A stretch of DNA of 64,000 bases from Muribaculaceae bacterium (GCA_009775365.1 VSPM01000001.1:1-64000), one strand, 5' to 3'; shown: positions 53,990-63,924, numbered from the stretch's first letter. Program-made: numbers and translations. The notes: generated from the letters alone by a model not told the origin.

Positions 53990-56900
53990 ATGAAAAAAGG
54001 AATCCTCAGCGCATTGATGCTTCTGATTATGGCAATCACGGCGCATGCACAGGAAATCACTGTGCAAGGGACGGTAATTTCACGGGCTGACGATGAGCCG
54101 CTGATCGGGGCCACAGTTCAGTGTGAAGTCACCAAACAAGGTGTGGCCACCGATATCGATGGCGGGTTTAGCCTCACAGTTCCTGATGGCTCGGTTCTTA
54201 AAATCTCTTATGTGGGCTATCAGACAGTGGAAGTGAAGGCGGAGCCTCAGATGACTATCTATATGGATGAAGACGCCGGTCTTCTCGACGAGCTTGTGGT
54301 GGTGGGTTATCAGACCGTCCGCAAGGCCGACCTCACCGGAGCGGTGTCGGTGGTTTCAACCAAGTCGCTTGAAACCTCGTCAGACAGCGACCCCATGCGC
54401 GCTCTGCAAGGCAAGGTTCCGGGAATGACAGTTACAGCAAACGGTTCGCCCGCAGGCACCGGCTCGGTCAGAATCCGTGGTATCGGCTCTTTCAATGCGT
54501 CACAAGACCCTCTCTTTGTAATTGACGGCGTGCCCACCACAGCCACTCTGAATTCTCTCAACATGAACGACATTGAGAGTATGCAGGTGCTTAAAGACGC
54601 AGCCTCAGCTTCAATCTATGGTTCGCGTGCGGCCAACGGCGTGATCATCATCACCACGAAGAAGGGTAAGAACTCCGGGAAGGTGAATGTGAGCTTCTCT
54701 GCCAATTTCACTACACAGTTCTATTCTTCTCAATCGAAGATGAAGCTCCTCAACACTCCGGAATATGCAAAGGCGATGGCTCAGGCAGCGCTCAACGACG
54801 GCCTTGACCCTGTGGCCTATGCTTCAAGCTACGGCCTTAACCTTAATGCTGCAAGCGGCTATCCAATCTCTGTTTATAATATTGCCACCGGCCAGTATCA
54901 GGACTACACTGTGAACGGCTATTACGACGGCTATATCAATAACAAGCGCACAATGCTTATGTCTAACACCGACTGGCTTGACGAAATTTCACGCACAGGC
55001 TTCTCTCAGCATTATGACGCTTCGGTTTCTACCGCTTCCGACAAGGGCACGGCATTCTTCTCTATCGGTTATAAGAGAACCGACGGTATCCTCAAATATA
55101 CAAACTTCGAGAATATCGCCGCCCGTATGAATGCTTCTTACAATATCTCTCCGGTTGTGACAGTAGGCGAGAATTTTACTCTTACATATACTGACCAGGT
55201 TGACTGCCAGCCGTTGGAGAATGCGCTGAAGATGCCGTCGTCAGTGCCTGTGTTTGAAACTGACGGCACAACATATGCCGGCCCTGTAGGGAGCATGGCC
55301 GACCGCCAGAACCCTCTCCGCGAACTCGCTTTCAATAAAGACAACGCCCTGAATGTGTGGAGGCTTTTCGGAAATGCGTATATCGACATCAAGCCGGTGA
55401 ATGGCCTGGTGCTTCGTTCAAACTTCGGTCTTGACTATGATGCCGCTTTCATCCATTCCTACAACTACACTTTCCATAGCGACATCGTCAATAACGACAC
55501 CAACTCCACCACGCTTTCGCAGGCAAACGACTCAAAGTGGACTTGGACTAACACTGCCAATTATAATTTCAATCTCTGGAACGACCATAATTTCACTGTG
55601 CTTGCCGGCATGGAGATGTTCCGCCAGAGCCGCATAGATTTCTCGGCCTACAACGAGAACTATGACATTGAAACTCCCGATTATATGTATCCCGATGCCT
55701 CATCAGGCGTTGAACGTGCCACAGGCAATAAGTCGGCCTACGCCCTTGTTTCATTCTTCGGCAAGATTGACTATAACTGGCGCGACCTCCTTCTTGCGTC
55801 GTTCACAATCCGCCATGACGGATCATCGCGTTTCGGCAGCAACAACCGCTACGGCACATTCCCTGCCGCCACTCTCGGCTATCGCCTTTCAGAAAACATC
55901 AACAAGTCGTGGCTCGACGACCTCAAGATTCGTCTCTCATGGGGCAAGACCGGTAACCAGGCCATCTCCAACACCGCCCGCTACGCTCTTTATGTGGCAG
56001 ACTATGGCAGCGACCGCGTGACGTCTACCGCCTACGACCTCCTTCTCCAGCAGAGCGGCATATTCCCCTCAGGTTATTATGCAAGCCAGACCGCAAACCC
56101 GAATTTGAAATGGGAGACCACAATCCAGTATAATGCCGGCATCGACTACGGTTTCCTTGGCAATCGCCTCACCGGCACATTCGACGCCTACATCAAGGAT
56201 GTGAAAGACATGCTTATCATCCCTGCCTATCTCGGCTCTATGGGTGAGGGTGGCGCCTCATGGCTCAACGGCTCGTCGCTTCGCAACTGGGGTATGGAAT
56301 TCCAGGTTGGATGGCGTGATGAACTTGCGTGCGGCTTCGGCTACAAGGCGGCGCTTAACTTCGATTTCTTCCGCAATCGCGTGACATATCTTCCTTCCAC
56401 CACAACCGGCTCATATGTGCACACCACAACCGAAAACCTCGTTCAGTCGCGTCGTCCGTTCGGCTCAATCGTGGGCTATGTGTTCGACGGCCTGTTCCAG
56501 AGCCAGGAAGAGGTGCTTGCCTATGGTCAGGACAACGCCCGTGTGGGCGGCATGAAATATGCCGACCTTAATGGCGACGGCAAAATCACCGCTGATGACC
56601 AGACCTGGATTTTCAATCCGGTGCCCGATCTTTCGTTTGGCCTGAATGTAGAGCTCAGCTATAAGAATTTCGATTTCCAGATGTTCTGGCAGGGTGTGCT
56701 CGGACAGGATGTCTACAACAATCAGAAATTCCAGAACGACTTCTGGAGCGTGACCGATGCCGGCAGCAACAAGGGTGTGCGTGTGCTCGACGCATGGCTG
56801 CCGAATGTGAACGCATCGTCTACAATCCCGATGCTCACCACCAACAACAAGGGCGACGAGGGGCGCGCGTCATCATACTTTGTGGAAAACGGCTCTTACG

Positions 56901-57106
56901 CCAAGCTCCGCACCCTGCAGATCGGCTATAACCTTCCTGAAAACGTGCTGTCGAAACTTCGCATGAGCAAGGCGAGAGTGTATGTGTCAGGCCAGAACCT
57001 TCTCACCATCAAGAGCAGCAGCCTCACATGCACCGACCCTGAGAATCCCAACTGGGCATATCCTATCCCGACCTCGCTCTCTTTCGGCTTGCAGGTAGAT
57101 TTCTAA
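53990..57106 (+). CDS. susC: SusC-family TonB-dependent outer membrane transporter
   Basis: A 1038-residue protein. Signal peptide (LMLLIMAITAHAQ), carboxypeptidase-like N-terminal domain (GTVISRADDEPLIGATVQ), TonB-box region (LDELVVVGYQTVRK), plug domain (VRIRGIGSFNASQDPLFVIDG, SIYGSRAANGVIIITTKKG) and a 22-strand barrel ending in a terminal Phe (GLQVDF). It imports fructan oligosaccharides with its SusD lid. Operon with susD (30 bp to the susD ATG). Confidence 0.95.
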   Translation: MKKGILSALMLLIMAITAHAQEITVQGTVISRADDEPLIGATVQCEVTKQGVATDIDGGFSLTVPDGSVLKISYVGYQTVEVKAEPQMTIYMDEDAGLLDELVVVGYQTVRKADLTGAVSVVSTKSLETSSDSDPMRALQGKVPGMTVTANGSPAGTGSVRIRGIGSFNASQDPLFVIDGVPTTATLNSLNMNDIESMQVLKDAASASIYGSRAANGVIIITTKKGKNSGKVNVSFSANFTTQFYSSQSKMKLLNTPEYAKAMAQAALNDGLDPVAYASSYGLNLNAASGYPISVYNIATGQYQDYTVNGYYDGYINNKRTMLMSNTDWLDEISRTGFSQHYDASVSTASDKGTAFFSIGYKRTDGILKYTNFENIAARMNASYNISPVVTVGENFTLTYTDQVDCQPLENALKMPSSVPVFETDGTTYAGPVGSMADRQNPLRELAFNKDNALNVWRLFGNAYIDIKPVNGLVLRSNFGLDYDAAFIHSYNYTFHSDIVNNDTNSTTLSQANDSKWTWTNTANYNFNLWNDHNFTVLAGMEMFRQSRIDFSAYNENYDIETPDYMYPDASSGVERATGNKSAYALVSFFGKIDYNWRDLLLASFTIRHDGSSRFGSNNRYGTFPAATLGYRLSENINKSWLDDLKIRLSWGKTGNQAISNTARYALYVADYGSDRVTSTAYDLLLQQSGIFPSGYYASQTANPNLKWETTIQYNAGIDYGFLGNRLTGTFDAYIKDVKDMLIIPAYLGSMGEGGASWLNGSSLRNWGMEFQVGWRDELACGFGYKAALNFDFFRNRVTYLPSTTTGSYVHTTTENLVQSRRPFGSIVGYVFDGLFQSQEEVLAYGQDNARVGGMKYADLNGDGKITADDQTWIFNPVPDLSFGLNVELSYKNFDFQMFWQGVLGQDVYNNQKFQNDFWSVTDAGSNKGVRVLDAWLPNVNASSTIPMLTTNNKGDEGRASSYFVENGSYAKLRTLQIGYNLPENVLSKLRMSKARVYVSGQNLLTIKSSSLTCTDPENPNWAYPIPTSLSFGLQVDF

Positions 57107-57136
57107 AACATGAACTTTCCTAAAAAACAGATAACA

Positions 57137-58873
57137 ATGAAACTGACAAATATAATTGCGGCAGCCTCCCTGATGATTGCGGCCACATCGTGTAACGATT
57201 TCATCGATGTGCCCCCAACGGGAGTTATCGACGGCGACCTTGCCTATTCGGAGCCTGATAAAATGGTGAATGCCGCCTATGCATCGCTCGGCGACTGCTG
57301 GTATAGCTATCCGTTCAACCTGTGGCCATACGGCGACCTCTCTTCCGACGACTGCCTGAAAGGTGGCGGCGGCACGACCGACACCGGCTATCATCCTATG
57401 GAGATATGGTCCACCCTGACCTCTACTCCCGGCGAGCTCGACGAACTCTGGTATCGTCTCTATTGCAACATCTCGCGCTGCAACCGTGCGCTTGTGGCTC
57501 TTGAGCAGTATGGAGTGGAGAAACTCGGAGAGAAAACAGCCGCCCAGCGTGTAGGCGAGGTGCATTTCCTGCGTGGCCACAGCTATTTCAAACTTCTCAC
57601 CATGTTCCGCCAGATTCCCTGGATTGACGAGGAGGTTTTCAAAAATAACCTTCAGGAGCAGACACCCAATAACCAGTTCACTTATGAAGAACTGTTTGGT
57701 AAGGTTATTCACGAGTTTGAGCTCGCCTATGACGCCCTTCCCGAAGAGGTGACAGATGGCGGAGGACGTGCCAACAAGGTTGCCGCCGCATCATATCTTG
57801 CCAAATGCTATCTTACACTGGCCTGGGGCGACGGCTATGAGAAAACCGACGGCGTGGCTTTCATAAAGCCTGAATATATGCAGAAGGTTGTGGACTACAC
57901 TGATGTTGTGGTCAACTCCAGATATGGTTATCTCGCGGATTTCGGCGACATCTTCCTTCCCGAATATAAGAACAGCGAGGAATCGATTTTCGCCGTGCAG
58001 ACTTCGCAGTACACGGAAGATAACACTCGCTACGGGCGTGCAAACTGGTCGAACATGCTTAACGGCTGCTGGGGAATGTGGTCTTGCGGATGGGATTTCC
58101 ACAAGCCTTCTCAGAATCTTGTGAACGCTTATAAGACCCGCGACGGCCTCCCCATGTTTGAAGACTATGACAAAGCCGACGCCTATCCCGTGAATGGCGT
58201 GGCATCTGCCCAGAAATGGGATCCGCGTTTGTTCCACACTGTCGGAATGCCTACATTCCCTTATAAGTATGAGTCGGAGTATATGATGACCACCAGCAAC
58301 TCCCGCACTCCCAACACTTACGGTTTCTACACGTCGCTCAAGGATGTGCCGCAACGCAGCGGAGGCGAGACTTTCGACGGCTCTTGGCAGGCATTCGCGA
58401 TGAACGACTATGTGTTCCGCTACACCGATGTGATGCTTATGCGTGCCGAGGCTCTTGTAGAGCTTGGCCGGCTTGAGGATGCTCGCTCAATCATCAACGA
58501 CATTCGCAGCCGTGCCGCTGATTCTGTGGATAAACACATTTCTTATGCAAAAGATTTCTGCGAGATTGCACTATATTCTTCCTCCGATTTCAGCAGCAAG
58601 GATAAGGCCCGTGTGCGCCTTCAGTGGGAGCGCCGCCTTGAGATGGCTATGGAGAGCAGCCGCTATTTCGACCTCCGTCGCTGGGGCATAGCCTCCACGG
58701 TGCTCAATGCCTATTTCGAGAAAGAGAAGGATTCTTCTTACGATGGCGTGAAGTATGGCCAGTATTATGAGGATGCGCACTACACTCCCGGAAAGAACGA
58801 GTTCTATCCCATACCATACAACCAGCTCTATTATGTGCCCGGCCTTTATGTGCAGAATCAGGGCTATAACTAA
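57137..58873 (+). CDS. susD: SusD/RagB-family glycan-binding lipoprotein
   Basis: A 578-residue lipoprotein from ATG 57137 (signal IIAAASLMIAATSC), where the lipid Cys precedes NDFIDVPPTG, the family start. TPR-like helices follow (LWYRLYCNISRCNRALVAL, 'RGHSYFKLLTMF') and the C-terminal SusD region has MLMRAEALVELGR and WERRLEMAMESSRYFDLRRWG. It forms the lid on the SusC barrel at the cell surface and captures the glycan. Confidence 0.94.
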   Translation: MKLTNIIAAASLMIAATSCNDFIDVPPTGVIDGDLAYSEPDKMVNAAYASLGDCWYSYPFNLWPYGDLSSDDCLKGGGGTTDTGYHPMEIWSTLTSTPGELDELWYRLYCNISRCNRALVALEQYGVEKLGEKTAAQRVGEVHFLRGHSYFKLLTMFRQIPWIDEEVFKNNLQEQTPNNQFTYEELFGKVIHEFELAYDALPEEVTDGGGRANKVAAASYLAKCYLTLAWGDGYEKTDGVAFIKPEYMQKVVDYTDVVVNSRYGYLADFGDIFLPEYKNSEESIFAVQTSQYTEDNTRYGRANWSNMLNGCWGMWSCGWDFHKPSQNLVNAYKTRDGLPMFEDYDKADAYPVNGVASAQKWDPRLFHTVGMPTFPYKYESEYMMTTSNSRTPNTYGFYTSLKDVPQRSGGETFDGSWQAFAMNDYVFRYTDVMLMRAEALVELGRLEDARSIINDIRSRAADSVDKHISYAKDFCEIALYSSSDFSSKDKARVRLQWERRLEMAMESSRYFDLRRWGIASTVLNAYFEKEKDSSYDGVKYGQYYEDAHYTPGKNEFYPIPYNQLYYVPGLYVQNQGYN

Positions 58874-58918
58874 TTCATAATGCGCAAAGTCATAAGAGTT
58901 TGCTTAAAAATTAAGAAA

Positions 58919-60421
58919 ATGAAAAAATACGGATATATGATTCTGATGGCAGCCGGAGCTCTCCTTGCCGGCTGTCAGGACAAGGATGTGGAGATTGCCG
59001 CCCCGATACTTTCTCCAATCTCTGCTGAAGAGTTGAAGGGTGAGCTTGTCGACAATGATTATGTGTGGACATGGACTCCTCGCGAGGGTAAGACCGTGCA
59101 AGTGAATGTGATTAAGGATGGACAGATATTCACCACTGAAACTTCATCCACAGGGTCGTTCACTCATAAGAATGTAGAGACTAAGGTGGCTTACACCTAT
59201 ATTTTCAAACTCACCGACGGCACAAACTTTTCGTCGGGAGTGATAAAGAATTTCACTCGGCAGGGCGCTGATGCAGTGAGCGGCATTTCTCTCACGCAAG
59301 TGGAGAAGGCTGACGCCACTTATGACGCATATGTGGAATGGACTCCGTCGGCCGATGCCAGCGAATTGACATTCAATGCCGTGGCAGGGGGGAGAACGGT
59401 GAGCAAGACCCTTCCGGGGTCGGCAACATCCTATACGATAGAGAATGTGGTCGACGGCGAGGAATGGAATGTGACAATCATCGCCTCAAATTCCGAAGGG
59501 AAATCGCTTCCGTCTTCCGGATCGCTTAAAATTGGTAAGACTGCAATCGGCTTCTTGAGCGAGTATGCCACAGAAGATGAGCTCATAGCAAACGGCGATG
59601 ACGATGAGGCATGTGCATGGCTTTGGCTTAAAGCGGAATATCCTGCGGCTCAATATGTGTATTTCGGCAATATCTCGTCGGCCGATGACTTGAATCCGTA
59701 TCGTGTATTGTTCTGGATGCGCGACCTTGAAGACCGCACGGAGGATGATGTGTTCAATATGCCGGCTGTTGTGAGCGAGGCCACTCCTTATGTGCGAGAA
59801 TGGTATGCGGCCGGAGGAAACCTCTTGCTCTGGAGCCATGCGACTGCTTATGTAGGCACTCTCGGCCGTCTTGAAACTGACATGCTCCGCTCCAACGACC
59901 ATGCAATCGGACTTGGCCGTGGTGGCTGGAACGGCGACACATGGATGATGGCTGTGCAGCTTCATCCCGGAAGCCGTTTCAAGAAGGATGCGTCAACTCA
60001 CCCTATTTTCAAAGGTATGGACGTGACAACCACCGATCGCACCAAGCTCATAGCATTCAAGGGCGCCGGCTGGACAGAAGACCACAATTGCCTATATTTC
60101 AATATCCCGTCGGTGCTGACCGGTATTCCAAACCAGGAAGAGGCTTGTTATAATGCCATTACCGCTACCTATGGCATTATTCCGCTCGGCACATGGGATT
60201 CGCAGATTGACTGGGTGTCGCAGCTGAATGTGTGGGAGGCACAGCAAGGAAACACTGAATTTAAGGGCACAATCCTTTGCATAGGGAATGGCGGATGTGA
60301 ATTCTCAATGAAGAATGCCGATGGCACTCCCGACATTTCAGCCTATCCGAAGAATAACCCTTATCAGGACAATGTGCTGAGGCTTGCGAAGAATTCTCTT
60401 GAATATCTCAAAACCCGCTAA
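58919..60421 (+). CDS. Surface glycan-binding lipoprotein, DUF4960 type (levan-binding-like)
   Basis: A 500-residue lipoprotein from ATG 58919 (signal MILMAAGALLAGC). Two fibronectin/Ig-like beta domains occupy about 30-215 (YVWTWTPREGKTVQVNV; YVEWTPSADASELTFNAV), followed by a DUF4960-type C-terminal domain (NLLLWSHATAYVGTLG, ILCIGNGGCEFSM). In the B. thetaiotaomicron levan locus the gene in this place (BT1761) encodes a levan-binding surface protein. This order and domain make the same role likely here. The stop is immediately followed by a 9-bp repeat array. Confidence 0.87.
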   Translation: MKKYGYMILMAAGALLAGCQDKDVEIAAPILSPISAEELKGELVDNDYVWTWTPREGKTVQVNVIKDGQIFTTETSSTGSFTHKNVETKVAYTYIFKLTDGTNFSSGVIKNFTRQGADAVSGISLTQVEKADATYDAYVEWTPSADASELTFNAVAGGRTVSKTLPGSATSYTIENVVDGEEWNVTIIASNSEGKSLPSSGSLKIGKTAIGFLSEYATEDELIANGDDDEACAWLWLKAEYPAAQYVYFGNISSADDLNPYRVLFWMRDLEDRTEDDVFNMPAVVSEATPYVREWYAAGGNLLLWSHATAYVGTLGRLETDMLRSNDHAIGLGRGGWNGDTWMMAVQLHPGSRFKKDASTHPIFKGMDVTTTDRTKLIAFKGAGWTEDHNCLYFNIPSVLTGIPNQEEACYNAITATYGIIPLGTWDSQIDWVSQLNVWEAQQGNTEFKGTILCIGNGGCEFSMKNADGTPDISAYPKNNPYQDNVLRLAKNSLEYLKTR

Positions 60422-60423
60422 TG

Positions 60424-60495
60424 AAAGTCTTTAAGGTCTCTAAGGTCTTTAAGGTCTTTAAAGTCCTTAAAGACCTTAGAGTCTTTAAAGACCCT
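60424..60495. repeat. 9-bp-period repeat array (eight units)
   Basis: Eight contiguous 9-base units: AAAGTCTTT, AAGGTCTCT, AAGGTCTTT twice, AAAGTCCTT, AAAGACCTT, AGAGTCTTT, AAAGACCCT. Units AAGGTCTTT and AAAGACCTT are complementary and separated by one unit, so a hairpin forms. It lies two bases after the stop of the glycan-binding protein and before the GH32 gene. Confidence 0.9.
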
Positions 60496-60533
60496 ATTAG
60501 ATTGTTAGAAATTTAATCTGAGTTATTAGGAAA

Positions 60534-62048
60534 ATGATAAGAAATCTCTGCATCTTAATGGCATTGGCTTCCGTTGCTTTCTCGTCGTGCGGCGATTCAA
60601 AGTTTAACGAGCAGCCGGCGCCTCCTCAGGAGGAGAATCCTGAACAGCCGGGAGGCACCGCTCCTGAAGAGTCAAGACGCAATGAGCAGTACCGCCCGCA
60701 GATTCACTATACTCCGGCAAAAAACTGGATCAACGACCCTAACGGCATGGTTTATGCTGATGGAGTGTATCATCTTTATTATCAATATAACCCGCAGGGC
60801 AATGACTGGGGAAATATGAGCTGGGGTCATGCCGTCTCTTCCGACCTTGTTCGCTGGGAGGAGAAAAGTGTGGCTATGGTTCGCAATGAATGGGGCGATA
60901 TTTTCTCCGGAAGTGCTATTGTCGACAAGGATAACACAGCCGGTTTTGGAAAGAATGCCATTCTTGCATTCTATACGGCTTCGGGGGAGCATCAGCAGCA
61001 GTGCCTGGCTTACAGCACTGATGGCGGAATGACCTACACGCAATATGAAGGGAATCCGGTGATTGCGAACACGGAACTTGGTGACTTCCGCGACCCGAAA
61101 GTGTTCTGGCATGAGGAATCTCGGAAATGGGTGATGGCTCTTGCTCTCGGATGGAGCTGCAAGATTGAATTCTGGGGGTCGGCCGACCTCAAAAACTGGA
61201 GCAAGCTCTCTACGTTCACAACAACTTGTCCGCGCAGCAATATAGGGCAATGGGAATGTCCGGATCTTCTCAAACTTCCGTATAAGGGGGGAGAAAAGTG
61301 GGTGCTGATTGTCAGCAACAATCCCGGCGGCCCTGTTGGCGGTTCCGGCACAGAATATTTTGTCGGGGATTTCGATGGCACGACTTTCACTGCCATGGAT
61401 CTTGACTATCCTCTTTGGCTTGACTATGGGGCCGACAATTATGCGGGAGTGACATGGAGCAATATGCCCGGTGGCCGCACTGTCATGATTGGCTGGATGA
61501 ACAATTGGAACTATGCCGGAAGTGTGCCCTGCAATCCTTGGCGTTCGGCAATGACTCTCCCCAGGGAGCTTGCGTTGAAAGAGGTGAACGGCACTCCTTT
61601 GCTGGCAACCACGGTTGTGAAGGAGATAGACGGAATTGCAGGGGAATGGAAAGAGGCGCAAGGAGGAAAGATTGACGCGTCAGATGCCTATGAGGCAAGA
61701 TTCAAGGTCAGCCTCAAAGAGTCTTCATCGTTCAGACTTGAGAATTCTGTTGGAGAATACTTGGAGGTGGCGGTTAATCCGGCAGCCGGAAAGATAGTTG
61801 CTAGGCGCACATCTTCAACCGGCGCGGTCTCTTTCAATAATCTGTTTTCTGTTCCGAGCATATCCGCACCTTTCAATATTGAGGGTGAAGAGATGGAACT
61901 TTGCATATTTGTAGACCGTTCGTCTGTTGAGATTTTCAATTTTGACGGCACTATGGCTATGACAAACATAGTGTTCCCTAAAGAGCCTTACAACATAATT
62001 TCCGGCCCTGCAGATATTTCCTACAGGGATTTGAAGTCTATCTGGTAA
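60534..62048 (+). CDS. GH32 surface fructanase lipoprotein (endo-levanase-like)
   Basis: A 504-residue enzyme with a lipoprotein signal (ILMALASVAFSSC, lipid Cys19) and an acidic Pro/Glu linker to residue 50, typical of surface-exposed Bacteroidetes enzymes. Catalytic GH32 motifs are complete: WINDPNG (65-71, nucleophile Asp68), FRDPK (Asp187) and WECPD (acid/base Glu241). The C-terminal sandwich has LCIFVDRSSVEIFNFDG. By position it is the counterpart of BT1760, which cuts levan at the surface; whether it prefers levan or inulin cannot be told. Followed by a terminator. Confidence 0.92.
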   Translation: MIRNLCILMALASVAFSSCGDSKFNEQPAPPQEENPEQPGGTAPEESRRNEQYRPQIHYTPAKNWINDPNGMVYADGVYHLYYQYNPQGNDWGNMSWGHAVSSDLVRWEEKSVAMVRNEWGDIFSGSAIVDKDNTAGFGKNAILAFYTASGEHQQQCLAYSTDGGMTYTQYEGNPVIANTELGDFRDPKVFWHEESRKWVMALALGWSCKIEFWGSADLKNWSKLSTFTTTCPRSNIGQWECPDLLKLPYKGGEKWVLIVSNNPGGPVGGSGTEYFVGDFDGTTFTAMDLDYPLWLDYGADNYAGVTWSNMPGGRTVMIGWMNNWNYAGSVPCNPWRSAMTLPRELALKEVNGTPLLATTVVKEIDGIAGEWKEAQGGKIDASDAYEARFKVSLKESSSFRLENSVGEYLEVAVNPAAGKIVARRTSSTGAVSFNNLFSVPSISAPFNIEGEEMELCIFVDRSSVEIFNFDGTMAMTNIVFPKEPYNIISGPADISYRDLKSIW

Positions 62049-62116
62049 GAGGTTTTAGCTGCTATGACTTTACAGGGCAAAGTTTTTCAATGTTTCGCAT
62101 AAAACATTAGATTAGA

Positions 62117-62155
62117 AAAGAAATGAGGCCGTGATGTCGCGGCCTCATTTCTTTT
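62117..62155. terminator. Bidirectional terminator
   Basis: AAAAGAAATGAGGCCG and CGGCCTCATTTCTTTT are nearly perfect complements with A and T runs at the ends; it serves GH32 and overlaps the stop of the convergent His-rich gene. Confidence 0.85.
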
Positions 62156-62393
62156 AATCATCGTGGTGGTGATGTTTATGTTTTTTATGATGGTGCTTGT
62201 GTTTCTTGTGGTTGGGATTCTTTTTATGTTTGTGATGCTTATGGTGTTTGTGGTGGTATCCATAGTCATAGTGCGACGGATGGTCGCAGAATATAGGGCT
62301 GCAAGACGGGGTTATGACGAATATGGAGCATAGCATCATCAGAGGCAGCAGGCGCCTTAGAGTTCTTAGCGAGGCATGGAGAATATTTCTCAT
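62154..62393 (-). CDS. Small histidine-rich lipoprotein
   Basis: A 79-residue protein with a lipoprotein signal (LLPLMMLCSIFVITPSC) and a mature part of 49 residues of which 19 are His and many of the others Lys (for example HHKHHKHHKHKK). Such runs bind Zn, Ni, Cu or Co ions, so a periplasmic or surface metal store or buffer is plausible (inference). No family recognised. A real gene is favoured by the signal, lipobox and shared terminator. Confidence 0.65.
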   Translation of the reverse strand: MRNILHASLRTLRRLLPLMMLCSIFVITPSCSPIFCDHPSHYDYGYHHKHHKHHKHKKNPNHKKHKHHHKKHKHHHHDD

Positions 62394-62597
62394 AGAAGTG
62401 GAATTTTATGTTACTTGATATATTTAAGATGATATTTAGGGTAAATAAGTTCAATCGGAAGAAAAAATATGCAATTTTATCTTTTTTTACGCGCATTGGC
62501 AAACCTGTTCATACCTTCGAGGCTGATTAATCCGTTTTCTGAAAAAGGAGTCTTATAAGTGAGAAAACAGGTTTGTCTTATTAAATTGTAAAGAAAC

Positions 62598-63212
62598 ATG
62601 AAACGCTTCAGATATTTATTTGTTCCGGTCGTTGCTTGCGTAATGATGCTTTCCGGTTGCGAAAAGGACACTCCTCCTGTGGATGTGTATTCAAGTCTGC
62701 AGGAAGTCAGCCGGCTTGAGCTTGCCCGCATGACAGTCGGCAAGGTAGGTAAGATTTCCGACCCATTAGTGTCGGATGCACATGGCTTTGCCGGAAAGTT
62801 TCAGGCGGTTGTCGATGCGATGAAAATAGGCACACGCATAGGAGTGTATTCTTACGACACCTATCTTGTGGCTTATCTTGACCTTACAAAACTTTCTCCG
62901 GAGGATGTAGAGGTAAATGAAGAGTCGCATATTGCCAAGGTTATTCTCCCTCCGGTGGAGATAGTCACCGATGGGCGCGACCCCCGATTGCATGAGGAGC
63001 ATTACAGGGTGACGGGGCTGCGTTCGTCGATAAGCCCTGCGGAGCGTGCCGCTCTCAAATCGCAGATGGCTGCCGAGGTGAAAAAGGAATTGGCGTCTGA
63101 CAAGGGAAACAAGGAAGCTCTCCGCAAGGAGGCTGAAATGAAGGCGAGGGCATGGTTTGCGGCATTGCTTTCCGACTGGGGTTATGAGGCTGAAATTGAA
63201 TTTAAAGATTAA
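62598..63212 (+). CDS. DUF4230 lipoprotein
   Basis: A 204-residue protein with lipoprotein signal (FVPVVACVMMLSGC) and a DUF4230-type domain: LARMTVGKVGKI at the start, GTRIGVYSYDTYLVAYLDL, then 'AKVILPPVEI' and a helical C-terminus (LRKEAEMKARAWFAALLSDWGY). Function of the family is unknown. It is followed by a second DUF4230 gene on the same strand, probably one operon. Confidence 0.8.
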   Translation: MKRFRYLFVPVVACVMMLSGCEKDTPPVDVYSSLQEVSRLELARMTVGKVGKISDPLVSDAHGFAGKFQAVVDAMKIGTRIGVYSYDTYLVAYLDLTKLSPEDVEVNEESHIAKVILPPVEIVTDGRDPRLHEEHYRVTGLRSSISPAERAALKSQMAAEVKKELASDKGNKEALRKEAEMKARAWFAALLSDWGYEAEIEFKD

Positions 63213-63278
63213 AGCTGCGACATAAAGAGTTTTTGAAAGTCCGGTTCAGTTGGTCCGGCATTTATAAAATTGGTGATT

Positions 63279-63872
63279 ATGAAGATATTTAAAATACTGG
63301 CTGTAATAGTTGTGATCGCCGCATTAGGAGCCGGGGTTGCATATTGGCTCAAGCCGAAACAGGATGACAGGGATTATGACACACAGGCTGCGAGGGTTAA
63401 GACAATAAGCAGCATGGTGGAACTGTGCACGGCTGATATTCACGACGAGATGCCGATAAAGGATTCAATCAATGGTAAATGGATTGTGGCGCGTCAGGTG
63501 CTTGAGGGCAGAATCCGTTTTGACCTCGACGCCCTGCGCATTGAGGAAAGGGGCGACACTACTGTTGTGTATCTTCCTCCGGAACGTGTTGACGTGCTTG
63601 AAAATGCCGGGCCGGATGCCTACGAGGTGCTTGACGCGTGGGACGGGCGCAACATGATTTTTACGCGCACGCTCACTGCTGCCGAGGAGAATGCTCTTAA
63701 AAAGAGATGGCAGCGTCAGCTGGCAGGAAAAATTTACGATAAAGGATATGTGCGCCAGGCGAGGGCTAATGCCGTGAAGACGCTTGCTCCTTTATTGTCG
63801 GCCATGCGCGGCTCCACGTCCGGGCAAGGTGCGGTGATTGTGATTGACCCGACTCCGGAGGGCGTGAGATGA
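63279..63872 (+). CDS. DUF4230 membrane-anchored protein
   Basis: A 197-residue protein from ATG 63279 (TTG and GTG lie just upstream). One N-terminal membrane helix (ILAVIVVIAALGAGVAYWL), then a DUF4230-type domain paralogous to its neighbour (VKTISSMVELCTADI, VARQVLEGRIRFDLDAL, VVYLPPERVDVL, 'RQARANAVKTLAPLLS'). Unlike the neighbour it is held by the inner membrane rather than by lipid. Possibly the pair form a heteromer. Confidence 0.8.
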   Translation: MKIFKILAVIVVIAALGAGVAYWLKPKQDDRDYDTQAARVKTISSMVELCTADIHDEMPIKDSINGKWIVARQVLEGRIRFDLDALRIEERGDTTVVYLPPERVDVLENAGPDAYEVLDAWDGRNMIFTRTLTAAEENALKKRWQRQLAGKIYDKGYVRQARANAVKTLAPLLSAMRGSTSGQGAVIVIDPTPEGVR

Positions 63873-63924
63873 CCACGATATAGATCAGATACAATACTTT
63901 CAATAATTAAAACACAGTGACATT

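Noticed and set aside
60424..60495. CRISPR array
   Set aside because: The 9-base units are contiguous with no spacers and no cas genes are present.
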